Of a stretch of 64,000 nt of DNA, positions 35,917 through 45,782 are shown piece by piece. The notes below the pieces were generated by a model, which was given only the letters and a program-made list of their open reading frames with translations, searched no databases and had not been told where the DNA came from. The stretch comes from Psychrobacter piscatorii. GTDB lineage: Bacteria; Pseudomonadota; Gammaproteobacteria; Pseudomonadales; Moraxellaceae. The translations under genes were made by a program, and so were the position numbers. The stretch spans positions 29,623 to 93,622 of the forward strand of contig NZ_CAJHAR010000012.1 of assembly GCF_904846415.1 (NCBI RefSeq), given 5' to 3'. How positions within the stretch are numbered: the first letter of the stretch is position 1; the number at the start of each line of letters is the position of its first letter.

Positions 35917-36124
35917 AGCCTATAAGGTAGTGAAAAATAAGTAGTGAGAAATGAGGGCTTTGGTCATTGAATAGGACAGATAATTGACGTATAACTAGAG
36001 TTTGTAGACGAGTGATAAAATACTGTCCTAGTTATTGAAACACATAACCCCCACTACACTGAATTGAATAGCAGGGGTTGTGGGCTTTCAAATTTTTATA
36101 CTTCTAAGAGCGTGTAAAACGGAC

Positions 36125-36589
36125 TTAACTGATTACTTTAGGCTTAGGCTTATTACTCGAGTAAATAAAGTAAAGCGCAATCGCTAAGCACACCAACGCA
36201 CTAATGCGACTGCCTGACAGGCTTATCGCTTCATTGCCAAGCCAACCAAAGTTATCGATGAGCACACTCATGCTCAGCTGACCAAAGATCACCGCCACCG
36301 TAGCCACAGCTGTGCCAATACGCTGTACCGCAACTACCATGATGACGATATAGGGCACACCGCACAATGCGCCAAGCAGCTGCCATTTAGGGACATCCAT
36401 CAACGTCACCGCGTGATTTGGCTCAAAGAAGAAAATCAGCAAGGCCGTCACCACGGCACCAACAGAAAACGTCAAAAACGCACTTTTGAACACGCCCACA
36501 TTACTACCCAACCGACCATTCAATGCCGCTTGTACGCTCAAGGTCGCACCACCAATTATCGCTAATACAGTCATTAAAATAAGCATCAT
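36125..36589 (-). CDS. YdcZ/DUF606 family transporter subunit, second of a pair
   Basis: A 154-residue protein with five hydrophobic segments of the DUF606 (YdcZ-type DMT) group. Landmarks are GGATLSVQAALNGRLGSNVG, in parts, near residue 14, GALCGVPYIVIMV and GQLSMSVLIDNFGW. Such short proteins are often encoded in pairs and are thought to work as dimers; the substrate is unknown. It starts only 5 nt after the stop of its partner, so both come from one mRNA. It ends SSNKPKPKVIS. Confidence 0.82.
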   Translation of the reverse strand: MMLILMTVLAIIGGATLSVQAALNGRLGSNVGVFKSAFLTFSVGAVVTALLIFFFEPNHAVTLMDVPKWQLLGALCGVPYIVIMVVAVQRIGTAVATVAVIFGQLSMSVLIDNFGWLGNEAISLSGSRISALVCLAIALYFIYSSNKPKPKVIS

Positions 36590-36594
36590 GTGGT

Positions 36595-37029
36595 CTACCC
36601 CTTTGCCATAAAAATGAGTGCTGCAATAATGAAACCTAACGCAATCACTCGTCTAATATCTATTTTGCGCTCCTCGGTTTCAAACAGCCCATAGTGGTCA
36701 ATGATCAAGCTCTGAAAGACCTGACCTGCAAGTATGCCAATCATCGTCAATGCAATCCCAATGACGGGTGTGACCACCGTTAACACCACCACATAGACAG
36801 GCCCCAAAATGCCACCAATCAATAGCAGTGGCGGCTGTGAGAAAAACGACGGGCTCTCTCGTGGACTAAAAAACAGCATCAAAAAGAACGTCAATGCGGC
36901 CCCAACGCCAAAAATACTGAGCGTCGCCCAGAGCTCACCCACCTGACTGCCTAGGGGACCAAGCAGTCCAGCCTCGACCGACAAACCCATACCGCCTAAA
37001 ACCACCACCAGTATCAATAAAATCTGCAT
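36595..37029 (-). CDS. YdcZ/DUF606 family transporter subunit, first of a pair
   Basis: A 144-residue protein of the same DUF606 group as the next gene, with five hydrophobic segments, GLSVEAGLLGPLGSQVG near residue 13, GGILGPVYVVVLT and GQVFQSLIIDHYG. I chose the ATG at 37029 (MQILLILVV), with GAGG 9 nt upstream, over one 21 nt earlier. It is divergent from a LysR regulator gene 97 nt away, which is the likely regulator of the pair. Confidence 0.82.
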   Translation of the reverse strand: MQILLILVVVLGGMGLSVEAGLLGPLGSQVGELWATLSIFGVGAALTFFLMLFFSPRESPSFFSQPPLLLIGGILGPVYVVVLTVVTPVIGIALTMIGILAGQVFQSLIIDHYGLFETEERKIDIRRVIALGFIIAALIFMAKG

Positions 37030-37126
37030 AAAACAATCCTCAATGAGCAATGCCGCGTAGTTTAGCGCAGCCTATACCCACGAAAAACGCTATAATATAG
37101 AAATGACTTTTGCATAAGTTGCACAG

Positions 37127-38062
37127 ATGAATACCGTCGACAACATCAGCATAAAAACTTTACTGTTTTTTATCAGCGTCTTTAACGCCCAGAGTTTCTC
37201 TGTCGTGGCACGAAAAGAAGGGGTGTCTGCCTCAAAAGTGTCTCGTATCATCAAGCAACTAGAGGACTCGCTAGGGCAACAGCTTTTTTATCGTAATACA
37301 CGCGCCGTCATTCCTACCGAGGCGGGACGCGTGTTTATGAGCTACGCACATGCGATGACCGAAAGCATGAATGCGGCGCAGAAGGAGTTGCAAGACAGGA
37401 CTTTAGAGCCGGGTGGTTTATTAAGAATTAACGCCCCTGTGTTTTTTGGTCAACGGCACATCGCACCTTGGATACCAGCACTGAGTCATCGCTATCCCAA
37501 ATTACAAATAGATTTGACGCTCACTGATGATTTTGTGGATCCTCATCATTATGCCACCGACGTTATTTTTCGGATTGGCACCTTGAATGATTCGTCCTTT
37601 CATGCACGTATTTTCGGTGAGCAAACCTATCACCTTGCCGCCGCTCCAGAATATATAAATAAGCACGACACCCTACAAGCGCCATCCGACTTGGCTCATC
37701 ATAAATGCTTGGTTTATAAGGGCTCTTCAGGGCCAAACCGCTGGTTTTTCAAGAAAGATAATGAAAACTGGACACCATTTGCCGCCCCTGCATTGCTCAT
37801 GTCGAACAATGCAGAGTCGTTGCTCGTATCAGCGCTTAAAGGGATGGGGATTGTACTGTTTCCAGATTGGTTGATCGGTGATCATCTCAAAAATGGTAAA
37901 TTGGTGAAGCTGCTGCCTGACTATGAGGCCGCTATCAAGACGACGCCTCAGCATGTCGCCGCTATCTATCCGAATACACGTCACATCTCGTTGAATGTCA
38001 GAACTTTGATTGATTATTTCGCTGAGGTTTACGGCGAGCCTCTGTATTGGCAAGTTAGCTAA
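37127..38062 (+). CDS. LysR family transcriptional regulator
   Basis: A 311-residue DNA-binding regulator. The winged helix-turn-helix is at residues 8-67 (LLFFISVFNAQSFSVVARKE, then ASKVSRIIKQLEDSLGQQLF, and TEAGRVF). A periplasmic-binding-like effector domain follows (LLRINAPVFFGQRHIAPWIP). The CrgA-type sequence around INAPVFFGQ resembles the large subgroup that regulates neighbouring transporters or oxidoreductases. A TATAAT at 37091-37096 lies 30 nt before the ATG. The divergent YdcZ-type pair is its probable target; the effector is unknown. Confidence 0.88.
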   Translation: MNTVDNISIKTLLFFISVFNAQSFSVVARKEGVSASKVSRIIKQLEDSLGQQLFYRNTRAVIPTEAGRVFMSYAHAMTESMNAAQKELQDRTLEPGGLLRINAPVFFGQRHIAPWIPALSHRYPKLQIDLTLTDDFVDPHHYATDVIFRIGTLNDSSFHARIFGEQTYHLAAAPEYINKHDTLQAPSDLAHHKCLVYKGSSGPNRWFFKKDNENWTPFAAPALLMSNNAESLLVSALKGMGIVLFPDWLIGDHLKNGKLVKLLPDYEAAIKTTPQHVAAIYPNTRHISLNVRTLIDYFAEVYGEPLYWQVS

Positions 38063-38160
38063 GAAGCCATGAATGAAACGCTATAACCTGCCGCAAGCTT
38101 TATAGAAAAATTCAGATAGAACAAGAAAAATAGCATCAAGCATGTATATCAGACAAAAAA

Positions 38161-38203
38161 ATAGTAGCGATAGGTCATCTGTTAAATGACCTATCGCTAC
38201 TAT
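38161..38203 (-). terminator. terminator between lysR and the alcohol dehydrogenase gene
   Basis: ATAGTAGCGATAGGTCAT and ATGACCTATCGCTACTAT form a perfect 18-bp stem with a 7-nt loop. A run of A on the left gives a T-run for minus-strand transcripts, so it mainly terminates the alcohol dehydrogenase gene; it may also stop lysR read-through. Confidence 0.85.
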
Positions 38204-38242
38204 GCTTAAAACGCTCTATCTTTAAATTAATAACTTTAGAAG

Positions 38243-39244
38243 CTACTCTCTTTCTAACACCACTCTATAGCGAGCATTGCCGCTTTCTAAGCGCTCAAAT
38301 GCTTCGTTGATCTCAGACATTTTATAAGTTTCAGTTACTGGCTGAATATCATGGCGCGCAGCAAAATCTAGCATTTTGCGCAGTGTCGATGGTGAGCCAA
38401 CTGGTGAGCCTGATAGGCTTTTTTGAGCCATAATCATGGGCGCGGCCGATATCTCTAGCGGTGCTTCTAATATACCAACAAAGTGTAGTTTGCCCTTTGG
38501 TTTCAAGGTCTGGACGACAAGATCCCAATTCATATCGACGTTCACCGTTGAGATGATTAAATCAAAAGAACCTGCGACTTTTTCGATTTCGCTATCATTT
38601 CGTGAGTTCAATGAGTGATGAGCGCCCATCTCTTTTGCTTCTTCCAGTTTCGACTCGCTAGTAAACGCTGTCACTTCACAGCCCCATGCATTGGCAAACT
38701 GTAACGCAAGATGACCCAAGCCGCCGATACCAATAACTGCCACTCTAGAGGTTGGTGTGATACCGTACTCTACAAGTGGGTTAAACACCGTGACGCCGCC
38801 ACACAGTAGTGGTCCTACCGCATTAAAATCTAAGCCTTCAGGGACTTTTATGACACTGGTATCTTTTGCCCGTACTTTATCTGCAAAGCCGCCATGGTTG
38901 CCAATGATGGTTCCTTCTTGCTCAGGGCACAGGTTATGGTCGCCATCGATACACAGATCACAAACGTTGCAATACCCTTTATGCCAGCCAAGTCCGACTT
39001 TATCGCCTAGCTCCAGATGCTTGACGTGTTTACCTTTTGCTAGGACTTTGCCCGCGACTTCATGACCACCCACGAACGGATACTCGGTCATACCCCATTC
39101 GTTTTGCCACATTGACAGATCACTATGGCAGATACCGCAGCTATGCACTTCGATTTCTACCTCGTGATCGCCTAGAGTGCCCGGATCGTACTCATAAGGT
39201 TCAAACTTGCCACCTTTCTCTTTTGCTGCATATGCATTAATCAT
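38243..39244 (-). CDS. zinc-dependent NAD(P)-dependent alcohol dehydrogenase (YahK/CAD type)
   Basis: A 333-residue medium-chain dehydrogenase that probably reduces aldehydes or oxidises alcohols. Catalytic zinc ligands are C36 (HSCGICHSD), H61-E62 (GHEVAG) and C148 (GPLLCGG); the structural zinc cysteines are C92, C95, C98 and C106. The Rossmann signature is [13 protein letters not shown]. The sequence resembles the cinnamyl-alcohol-dehydrogenase/YahK branch, which prefers NADPH; substrate unknown. It is a single-gene unit followed by a strong terminator; the 215 nt upstream show no gene. Confidence 0.9.
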   Translation of the reverse strand: MINAYAAKEKGGKFEPYEYDPGTLGDHEVEIEVHSCGICHSDLSMWQNEWGMTEYPFVGGHEVAGKVLAKGKHVKHLELGDKVGLGWHKGYCNVCDLCIDGDHNLCPEQEGTIIGNHGGFADKVRAKDTSVIKVPEGLDFNAVGPLLCGGVTVFNPLVEYGITPTSRVAVIGIGGLGHLALQFANAWGCEVTAFTSESKLEEAKEMGAHHSLNSRNDSEIEKVAGSFDLIISTVNVDMNWDLVVQTLKPKGKLHFVGILEAPLEISAAPMIMAQKSLSGSPVGSPSTLRKMLDFAARHDIQPVTETYKMSEINEAFERLESGNARYRVVLERE

Positions 39245-39459
39245 AATTATTCCTTGTTTTTAGTATGGATGGAGGCTGGTTTATATCGATAACAAGATAT
39301 AAAAAATTTCTTTGATAACATTAACCAAAACGACTATAGCAAAGAGCTGTTCGAGCGCACCACCCTACTTAACAAATTAGGACTAGGCTAATACAAAGTG
39401 TCATACTTGATAGCGATTGAGTCCTCACATTTAACCTTCACCCACCGCAACCTGCATTT

Positions 39460-40398
39460 TCAGCTGATAGGTAATCTGTGACTTTCGGGAGATACTTTTG
39501 GCTTTGGGATTTTGATGACTTGTAATAATAAACAGATCACCATCAGCCCCATCCCTAGCCAACCGATAGGAGAAAAAGCTTCTCCAATGATGATGATAGC
39601 CAGTATGGTCGCTACAATAGGTTCCAGTAACGTGATAAGTGTCGCTCGGCTCGCTTCAATCGCTTTTAACGCTTGACCAAAAAGTAGGTAACCCAAAAAC
39701 ATGGGCGCGATGGCCATATATAACGAAACACTGATATGTTTAATGTCTAAAAATAAGTTGTCACTGGTAAATAGCAATGACGGCAACAGTAAGATGGCTG
39801 ACAGACCAAACATGCTTGCCATGGCTGATTTGGCATTGACGCCATTTTCTATCATTTGGCGCGCTGACCACGAGTAGGTGGCATAGGTCAAGCCAGCAAT
39901 CAGACCGAGCAACACACCCAATACCTGATTGCTCGACGTTGCATTTATGTCCAAATATTGCATTTTCCCTAAGGTTAGCAAGACGACACCAGCCGTGCCA
40001 AAGGCAAAACTTATCTTCCAGCGTCTAGTGATGTGTTTATTGCTGATCAGACGCTCCATCATGACCGTAAAAAACGGTGCGCTCGCAATAGAGATAACAG
40101 TGCCGATAGCCACACCCGCAAGACGCATGGAGGAATAAAAAGCCAGAGGATAGATGGAAACACAGATACTGCCGATGAGTAACACTTTAGGCTGAGACAG
40201 TAGTTTTACTTTATCGCTAACTAGGTGTTTTTTGGCATTTAACACCAGTAAAATACCGCCTACACCCATGGCAAACGCCCCGATACCTAACGGACTCACA
40301 TCAGGTATAAAAGCAGAAGCAGTCCCTGTCGTGCCCCAAAGGATACTGGCGACTACCACACATAATACTGCGCTCAAACCAGATTGAATCTGCAACAT
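39460..40398 (-). CDS. EamA/DMT family transporter
   Basis: A protein of about 312 residues with ten hydrophobic segments in two EamA repeats. The first begins VVVASILWGTTGTASAF; the second begins GVLLGLIAGLTYATYSWSAR. Near the end, ASRATLITLLEPIVATILAI is the family's conserved stretch. Members export metabolites or drugs; the substrate cannot be told. I prefer the ATG at 40398 (GAG 9 nt upstream) over one at 40422. The adjacent AraC-type gene is upstream on the same strand and may control it. Confidence 0.87.
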   Translation of the reverse strand: MLQIQSGLSAVLCVVVASILWGTTGTASAFIPDVSPLGIGAFAMGVGGILLVLNAKKHLVSDKVKLLSQPKVLLIGSICVSIYPLAFYSSMRLAGVAIGTVISIASAPFFTVMMERLISNKHITRRWKISFAFGTAGVVLLTLGKMQYLDINATSSNQVLGVLLGLIAGLTYATYSWSARQMIENGVNAKSAMASMFGLSAILLLPSLLFTSDNLFLDIKHISVSLYMAIAPMFLGYLLFGQALKAIEASRATLITLLEPIVATILAIIIIGEAFSPIGWLGMGLMVICLLLQVIKIPKPKVSPESHRLPIS

Positions 40399-40487
40399 AA
40401 CGGTCATCTCGAAAGTTATCATGAATCATACTATTATAGAGCGCTGATTATGAAATACTTTGCAGATTGGACGGTTTTGTTGACTGG

Positions 40488-41198
40488 TTAGACGTGTTTT
40501 AGCGTGGAGGGTGCAACCCCGAAATACTGTGAAAATCGACGGCTAAACGCACTGACATCGGTATAACCGACCAGCTCAGCGACGATAGCGATGGGAGAAT
40601 CTGTATGTAGTAGTAGGACCTGCGCCTTTTGCATTCTGAGTTTGGTGATGTACTCGGTCACTGTCTGCTCAGTTTGCGCCTTAAAGTTCTTTTTGAGCTG
40701 CGTGGGACTCAAGCAAGCGATATTGGCTAACACGTCTATGGTGAGCGTTTTTGAAAGGTTATGAGTGATATAAAACACGACCTCTCTGATTCTGTGGTCG
40801 TATTGAAAAAACAGCTTTTGCTCTTCTAACAATTTATAGAAGGTAGCAAACATCAACGCTTCAATCTCAGGATTGATTTGATGCTTTAACTGACTCTCCG
40901 AAAATTCTAAAAATGACAATAATGGCGCGCTGATCGAAAAAACAATGTGTGCCGAATGCAAAATATGTAACGGCAAACTGTCTGTATCCACAACGATAAA
41001 CTTGGCATTCTCTTCAGCACTAAAGTAGTGCGTTTCATTGGCTTTGACGATGACGCATTCGCTTGGCGTCACTTTACCGCGATAGCTTGCCACTTCAATA
41101 TTTATCACGCCTCGCAGTGGCAACACAATCTGATGAAAGTCATGAGAATGCCCGCGGGTTTGACGAGTATACGACCTAATAGAGAGTGTATTGATCAT
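40488..41198 (-). CDS. AraC family transcriptional regulator
   Basis: A 236-residue regulator. The N-terminal half is a small cupin (HDFHQIVLPLRGVINIEV, then KANETHYFSAEENAKFIVVD in parts), and the C-terminal half has two helix-turn-helix motifs (LTIDVLANIACLSPTQLKKNFKAQ in parts; SPIAIVAELVGYTDVSAFSRRFSQYFG in parts). It resembles short cupin-AraC regulators that sense a small molecule and control an adjacent exporter, here the EamA gene 89 nt downstream on the same strand. The ligand is unknown. Confidence 0.88.
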   Translation of the reverse strand: MINTLSIRSYTRQTRGHSHDFHQIVLPLRGVINIEVASYRGKVTPSECVIVKANETHYFSAEENAKFIVVDTDSLPLHILHSAHIVFSISAPLLSFLEFSESQLKHQINPEIEALMFATFYKLLEEQKLFFQYDHRIREVVFYITHNLSKTLTIDVLANIACLSPTQLKKNFKAQTEQTVTEYITKLRMQKAQVLLLHTDSPIAIVAELVGYTDVSAFSRRFSQYFGVAPSTLKHV

Positions 41199-41250
41199 TG
41201 ATCGTATCCCGTATACATCGTTCTTCCTATCGATACTGTTATTCGGCTCA

Positions 41251-44200
41251 CTACTTTATATCACGCTGTTTACCATGTGGCACCAGCCATTTGGCAAACC
41301 ATCCTGACACATCGTCCATCAACGTATAGACAACTGGAATAACTACCAGACTGAGTAGCGTTGACGTCACTAGCCCGCCCAATACTGCTGCTGCCATCGG
41401 TCGCCTAAACGTAGGATCGGCATCGCCCCAGCCAAATACTAGTGGCAACATGCCTGCCCCCATCGCAATGGTGGTCATGATGATAGGCCGCGCACGCTTG
41501 CGACAGGCATCCATAATGGCCTCAAAACGCGCCAGCCCTCGGCGTTGAGCAATCAGCGCGTAATCGACCAACAAGATCGAATTTTTGGTTGCGATACCCA
41601 TGAGCATAATAAATCCAATCATCGAAGGCATCGACAGACTGCTATTGGTAATCACCAAACCCACAAACGCGCCGCCTATCGATAACGGCAGTGCCATCAA
41701 AATAGTAAATGGCTGCAATAAACGACCAAACAGTAAGATTAGAACACCTAAGATACAGACCACACCCACCGACATGGCGATGATAAAACCACTAAAGAGA
41801 TCCGCCATGTTCTCAGCTTGACCTTGATCAATGATGGTAATCGCAGGCGGTAATTGCTGCATCGTTGGCACGGATTTGACCGCTTGCACCAAATCGCCTA
41901 GCTCGCCATCTGCTGGTTGCACTGTGATGCTAATTGCACGCTCCCGATCTAGCCTACTGATCTGCGCAGGCCCTGTACCAAAATCAAGCGTGGCGACTTC
42001 GCCCACGCGTACCCCTTGCCCAGCAGGCAGTGTACTTGGCACATATAAGCCTTCTAACTGACTGACATTTTGCTTGGCAACATCTGGTAGACGCACCACG
42101 ATAGGAATCTGACGCGTGTCTAGATTGAGCTTAGACAAGCGCTGCTCATAGTCGCCAACAGTCGCCACACGTAACGTGGTCGCAATGTCTTGCGTCGTCA
42201 CCCCTTTATCAGCCATTGCCAGTCTATCAGGTGTTACCGTCAGCTCTTGGCGTGGCAGGCTGCGATCACTGGTGACAGCGCCGGCACTTGGCAGTCCGCG
42301 TATCTCCGTCATGATTTGCTGGGCGGTCTGCTCGAGCAGTTGAGGATTGGTACTGGTCAATGAAAAATTATATCCACTCTCCCCGCCACTTGATAGCCCA
42401 ACGGTAAATCGAGCACCCGGCACTTCGGTCATTAACTGGCTAATTTTACGTTCGATCTCTTGCTTGGTGCCTCGTTCTGCACGCGGGGCAAGCACAATAT
42501 CTAAGCCCGCAATATTTTCAGCTTTACCGCCGCCACCATCCGACGCACCCATCGACGCCTGCGCCTCTCCCACTGAGGTAAAGATATTCGTCACCTCAGG
42601 CATGGCTAGAATACGAGCACTGGCAAGCGCTGCCACCCGTTCTGTATCTTCTAATGCCACATCAGGCGTCAGTTCAATCGCCACTCTCGTTTGATCGATA
42701 TCGTTATCAGGGATAAATGCGGTTGGCAATAGCTTGACCAGACCAAGCGATGCCACAAACAGCACCAGCGTTGCTCCCATCGTCAGCCAGCGACGATGCA
42801 ATGTCCATGAGACGATTTTGAGATAATACCCCATCATCGCGCTTTGCTTCTCGACGTGGTTTTTTTCAGGTCGCAATATATATGCCGCCATCATCGGTGT
42901 AATCAAACGCGCCACCATAAGCGATGCAAAAATAGATAACGCCGCCGTCCAACCAAACTGACGGAAAAACTGTCCAACGATACCGCCCATAAAGGCTGTT
43001 GGTAAAAACACCGCAATCAAAGTAAAGGTCGTTGCTACCACTGCCAGACCAATCTCATCAGCCGCTTCCATCGCCGCTTCATAAGGGGTCTTGCCCATAC
43101 GCAAATGCCGTATGATATTTTCGACCTCAACGATCGCATCATCGACCAGTACGCCAATGACGAGCGATAATGCCAGTAGCGAGATGATATTGAGGCTAAA
43201 GCCAAAGAGATACATGCCCAAAAAGGTAGGAATCACGGATAAAGGCAAGGCAACAGCGGCAACAATCGTCGCTCGAATATTGCGCAAAAATAAGAACACC
43301 ACCACCACGGCCAGCAGACCGCCTTCGATTAACATCCGTAGAGAGGCTTCATAATCCTCAGCAATGGGCGTCGCGCGATCATAGACTTTTTCGATACTGA
43401 TATTGCCAGTATCAGCAGTCAGCTTGGCAAGCTCATCATCGACAAGCGCCATGACATCGACCTCACTGGCACCGCGCGAGCGAGTGATGTTAAATGCCAC
43501 CACCGTTTTACCATCGAGCTTGGCAATCGAGCTTGGGTCGGCTGCGCCATCAGTGATTTTTGCCATCCGTCCAAGCGCCTGCGTACCGCCAGTAGGAACG
43601 GCGACTTGTACATCGTTAAGTTCATTCGCCCGCTCAACCGCACCAAGGACACGAATAGTCTGCGTCGTATTTCCGACTTCTGCCTCTCCGCCAGAGCTGT
43701 CTTGCTGAATGCCCGCGATTTGTTGCGAGAGTTGCGAGATGGATAATTTTAAACCACTCAGCGCAATCGGATCAGCGGCAACGGTAATCTCACGCTGAAG
43801 CCCGCCAACACGGCTGACGGTACTCACACCCGGTATATCAGAGAGCCGCTTGGTGACCGTATCATCCACAAACCACGACAGATCCTCTACGCTCATATTG
43901 TCAGAAGCCACAGAGTACGTGACTACTGGGAACCCTGCGGTAGATACCTTGGTAATAATAGGGTCATTAGCAGCAGCAGGTAGATCGCCGCGTACCTCAC
44001 CCACCGCCGAGCGTACATCGTCGACAGCTTCTTGAATGTCTTTTTCTAACACAAACTCGGTCGCCATTGTCGCAGCACCAGTCTGTAACGTGGTGCGGAT
44101 ATGACTTACGCCTTCGATACTGGTCAGTTTGTTTTCAATTTTCTTGGCGATATCGTTTTCAAGCTGCGAGGGCGCGGCACCAGGCAACGTGACTGTCACC

Positions 44201-44343
44201 ACTACAGCGGGCAAATCGATATCCGGAAACTGCTGTACCTTCATTTTCATAAAGCCATAAATACCCCCTAATGTGAGGAGTACAAATAGCAATATCGCGA
44301 CGAGCGGGTTTTTGATCGAGTAAGCGGAGACGTTTAGACTCAT
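41251..44343 (-). CDS. RND efflux transporter permease
   Basis: A 1030-residue inner-membrane proton-driven pump of the HAE1/AcrB superfamily. It begins with the usual first helix (NPLVAILLFVLLTLGGIYGF), followed by a pore/docking domain, and TM4 carries the proton-relay pair in VLVDDAIVEVENI. The two-fold repeat is evident from PLSIGGAFVGL and MGIATKNSILLVDYAL in the second half. It probably exports drugs or other amphiphiles. The ATG overlaps the stop of the adaptor gene by 4 nt. No outer-membrane channel gene follows, so it must borrow a channel encoded elsewhere. Confidence 0.94.
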   Translation of the reverse strand: MSLNVSAYSIKNPLVAILLFVLLTLGGIYGFMKMKVQQFPDIDLPAVVVTVTLPGAAPSQLENDIAKKIENKLTSIEGVSHIRTTLQTGAATMATEFVLEKDIQEAVDDVRSAVGEVRGDLPAAANDPIITKVSTAGFPVVTYSVASDNMSVEDLSWFVDDTVTKRLSDIPGVSTVSRVGGLQREITVAADPIALSGLKLSISQLSQQIAGIQQDSSGGEAEVGNTTQTIRVLGAVERANELNDVQVAVPTGGTQALGRMAKITDGAADPSSIAKLDGKTVVAFNITRSRGASEVDVMALVDDELAKLTADTGNISIEKVYDRATPIAEDYEASLRMLIEGGLLAVVVVFLFLRNIRATIVAAVALPLSVIPTFLGMYLFGFSLNIISLLALSLVIGVLVDDAIVEVENIIRHLRMGKTPYEAAMEAADEIGLAVVATTFTLIAVFLPTAFMGGIVGQFFRQFGWTAALSIFASLMVARLITPMMAAYILRPEKNHVEKQSAMMGYYLKIVSWTLHRRWLTMGATLVLFVASLGLVKLLPTAFIPDNDIDQTRVAIELTPDVALEDTERVAALASARILAMPEVTNIFTSVGEAQASMGASDGGGGKAENIAGLDIVLAPRAERGTKQEIERKISQLMTEVPGARFTVGLSSGGESGYNFSLTSTNPQLLEQTAQQIMTEIRGLPSAGAVTSDRSLPRQELTVTPDRLAMADKGVTTQDIATTLRVATVGDYEQRLSKLNLDTRQIPIVVRLPDVAKQNVSQLEGLYVPSTLPAGQGVRVGEVATLDFGTGPAQISRLDRERAISITVQPADGELGDLVQAVKSVPTMQQLPPAITIIDQGQAENMADLFSGFIIAMSVGVVCILGVLILLFGRLLQPFTILMALPLSIGGAFVGLVITNSSLSMPSMIGFIMLMGIATKNSILLVDYALIAQRRGLARFEAIMDACRKRARPIIMTTIAMGAGMLPLVFGWGDADPTFRRPMAAAVLGGLVTSTLLSLVVIPVVYTLMDDVSGWFAKWLVPHGKQRDIK

Positions 44344-45680
44344 GACTGTGCCTGCGCTGCTGTATTGACAGCGGTACTGGTTTGGCTCACACCATTAACG
44401 ATACGCACCAAATCTCCATCGTTTAAGAAACTACCGCCTTGCTTCACAATATGGCTGTCACTCGGCAATGGCTCTAGTACGGCGACATTTTCACCAAGTC
44501 GCTCGCCTAAGGTCACTCGTTGTTGTTTGATACGACCCATCGACTTATCCTCTGTCGTGGTCAGGTCAGTCACTAGCATCACATAATCATAGCCATCGTT
44601 GCTGACGATAGCGCTATTCGGAATCGTTTGAGTGCTGGCACTGCCGAGCAGGAACTCACCAGTCTGATACATGCCAGCGCGGATTTTTGAATTAGTAGCG
44701 AGGCTCGCATAAATCGTGATTTGGCGATTATTATCTGCCGTCGGTGCGATACGGCTCACTTGCCCCATCACATTATCATCACCCGGCAGGCTTACTCGTA
44801 CGGGTGTGCCAATATTGATATCGCCAATCAGCTTCGGATCTAACTCTGCTCGCCACTCCAATATGCCGCCTTTGATAATCGTAAATAATGGCTCACCACC
44901 TGCGACCTGCCCAACCTCGATCATTTTTTCACTGATAATGCCACTGACAGGCGCGACTACTGTGGCATTGTTGAGGGTCAAACGCTGATTACTTAAACGG
45001 GCTTTGGACGCTTGCAACGCTGCACGGGCACGCACCTCAGAAGTGCGATAGCGATCGGCTTCTTGTTTACTAATGGCATCGATATCGATGAGTGGTAATA
45101 CGCGGGCCGCATCGGCGCTGGCGTTGGCAAGTGTAGCTTCTGCCTCTGCCACGTCTGCCTCAGCTTGCAGCACTTGCTGCTCCATCGCATCGGTATCAAA
45201 CATGGCGAGCATTTGCCCCGCTCTCACGCGGTCGCCCTCTTCGACCAATACACGCTCGATAGCCACACCACTGACTTTTGCACTGACATTAGCAATATCT
45301 TTGGCGTTGATGGTGCCATCAGCGCTGAGTGTGCGACCGATATCATCTTGGCTTGGGCTAACAGTTTCTACTGACAAGACAGACTGCTCCGTACTCGCAG
45401 TGCTATCAACTTCATTGACACCTGCCACACCACTAGAGGCTACCGGCTCATCTCGTAACTCGTCTGTACTACTGCCCCAATACTTACCCAGCACAACTCC
45501 AATCACAAGCACCGCAACCAATGCTGGCAACAACCATAATGGCATTTTTGCAGGAGAGTTTTTAGATGAGGCATCAGATTGACGATACGGTGGTAGCTCA
45601 GCGTGTTGAGGTATCTCAATATTGGTTTGCTGTCCGCTAGTCGGTTCTTGCTTATTATCAGGGTCTTTAAAGTCACTCAT
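44340..45680 (-). CDS. RND efflux periplasmic adaptor (membrane fusion protein)
   Basis: A 446-residue adaptor linking the RND pump to an outer-membrane channel. It has a cytoplasmic polar start, one membrane anchor at about residues 47-65, the lipoyl domain (NVSAKVSGVAIERVLVEEGDRV in parts, then AGQMLAMFD), a coiled-coil hairpin rich in A, E and Q (about residues 165-230), and beta-barrel plus membrane-proximal domains (VGEPLFTII-like GGEPLFTIIKGG, IYASLATNSKIRAGMYQTGEF in parts). It is anchored by a helix rather than a lipid. It is cotranscribed with the permease and lies 102 nt downstream of the TetR gene. Confidence 0.92.
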   Translation of the reverse strand: MSDFKDPDNKQEPTSGQQTNIEIPQHAELPPYRQSDASSKNSPAKMPLWLLPALVAVLVIGVVLGKYWGSSTDELRDEPVASSGVAGVNEVDSTASTEQSVLSVETVSPSQDDIGRTLSADGTINAKDIANVSAKVSGVAIERVLVEEGDRVRAGQMLAMFDTDAMEQQVLQAEADVAEAEATLANASADAARVLPLIDIDAISKQEADRYRTSEVRARAALQASKARLSNQRLTLNNATVVAPVSGIISEKMIEVGQVAGGEPLFTIIKGGILEWRAELDPKLIGDINIGTPVRVSLPGDDNVMGQVSRIAPTADNNRQITIYASLATNSKIRAGMYQTGEFLLGSASTQTIPNSAIVSNDGYDYVMLVTDLTTTEDKSMGRIKQQRVTLGERLGENVAVLEPLPSDSHIVKQGGSFLNDGDLVRIVNGVSQTSTAVNTAAQAQS

Positions 45681-45782
45681 AGTCGGTCTCTATAAATACG
45701 GATAATAATAAAAGCAGCGCTTAAACGTTCACTTAAACCATTACTCAAAAACAATCACTGGACAGCCACTAGTCAGAACAGC

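Noticed and set aside
35731..36124. SAM or cobalamin riboswitch for the mes operon
   Set aside because: No conserved core sequences of these classes; the MetR-type box is a better explanation for regulation.
38161..38203. 18-bp inverted repeat as a mobile element end
   Set aside because: It lies between convergent genes with a T-run on one side, so a terminator explains it fully.
43091..43708. Open frames on the plus strand within the RND gene
   Set aside because: Antisense shadows of the long pump gene; their translations are low-complexity and have no ribosome-binding sites.
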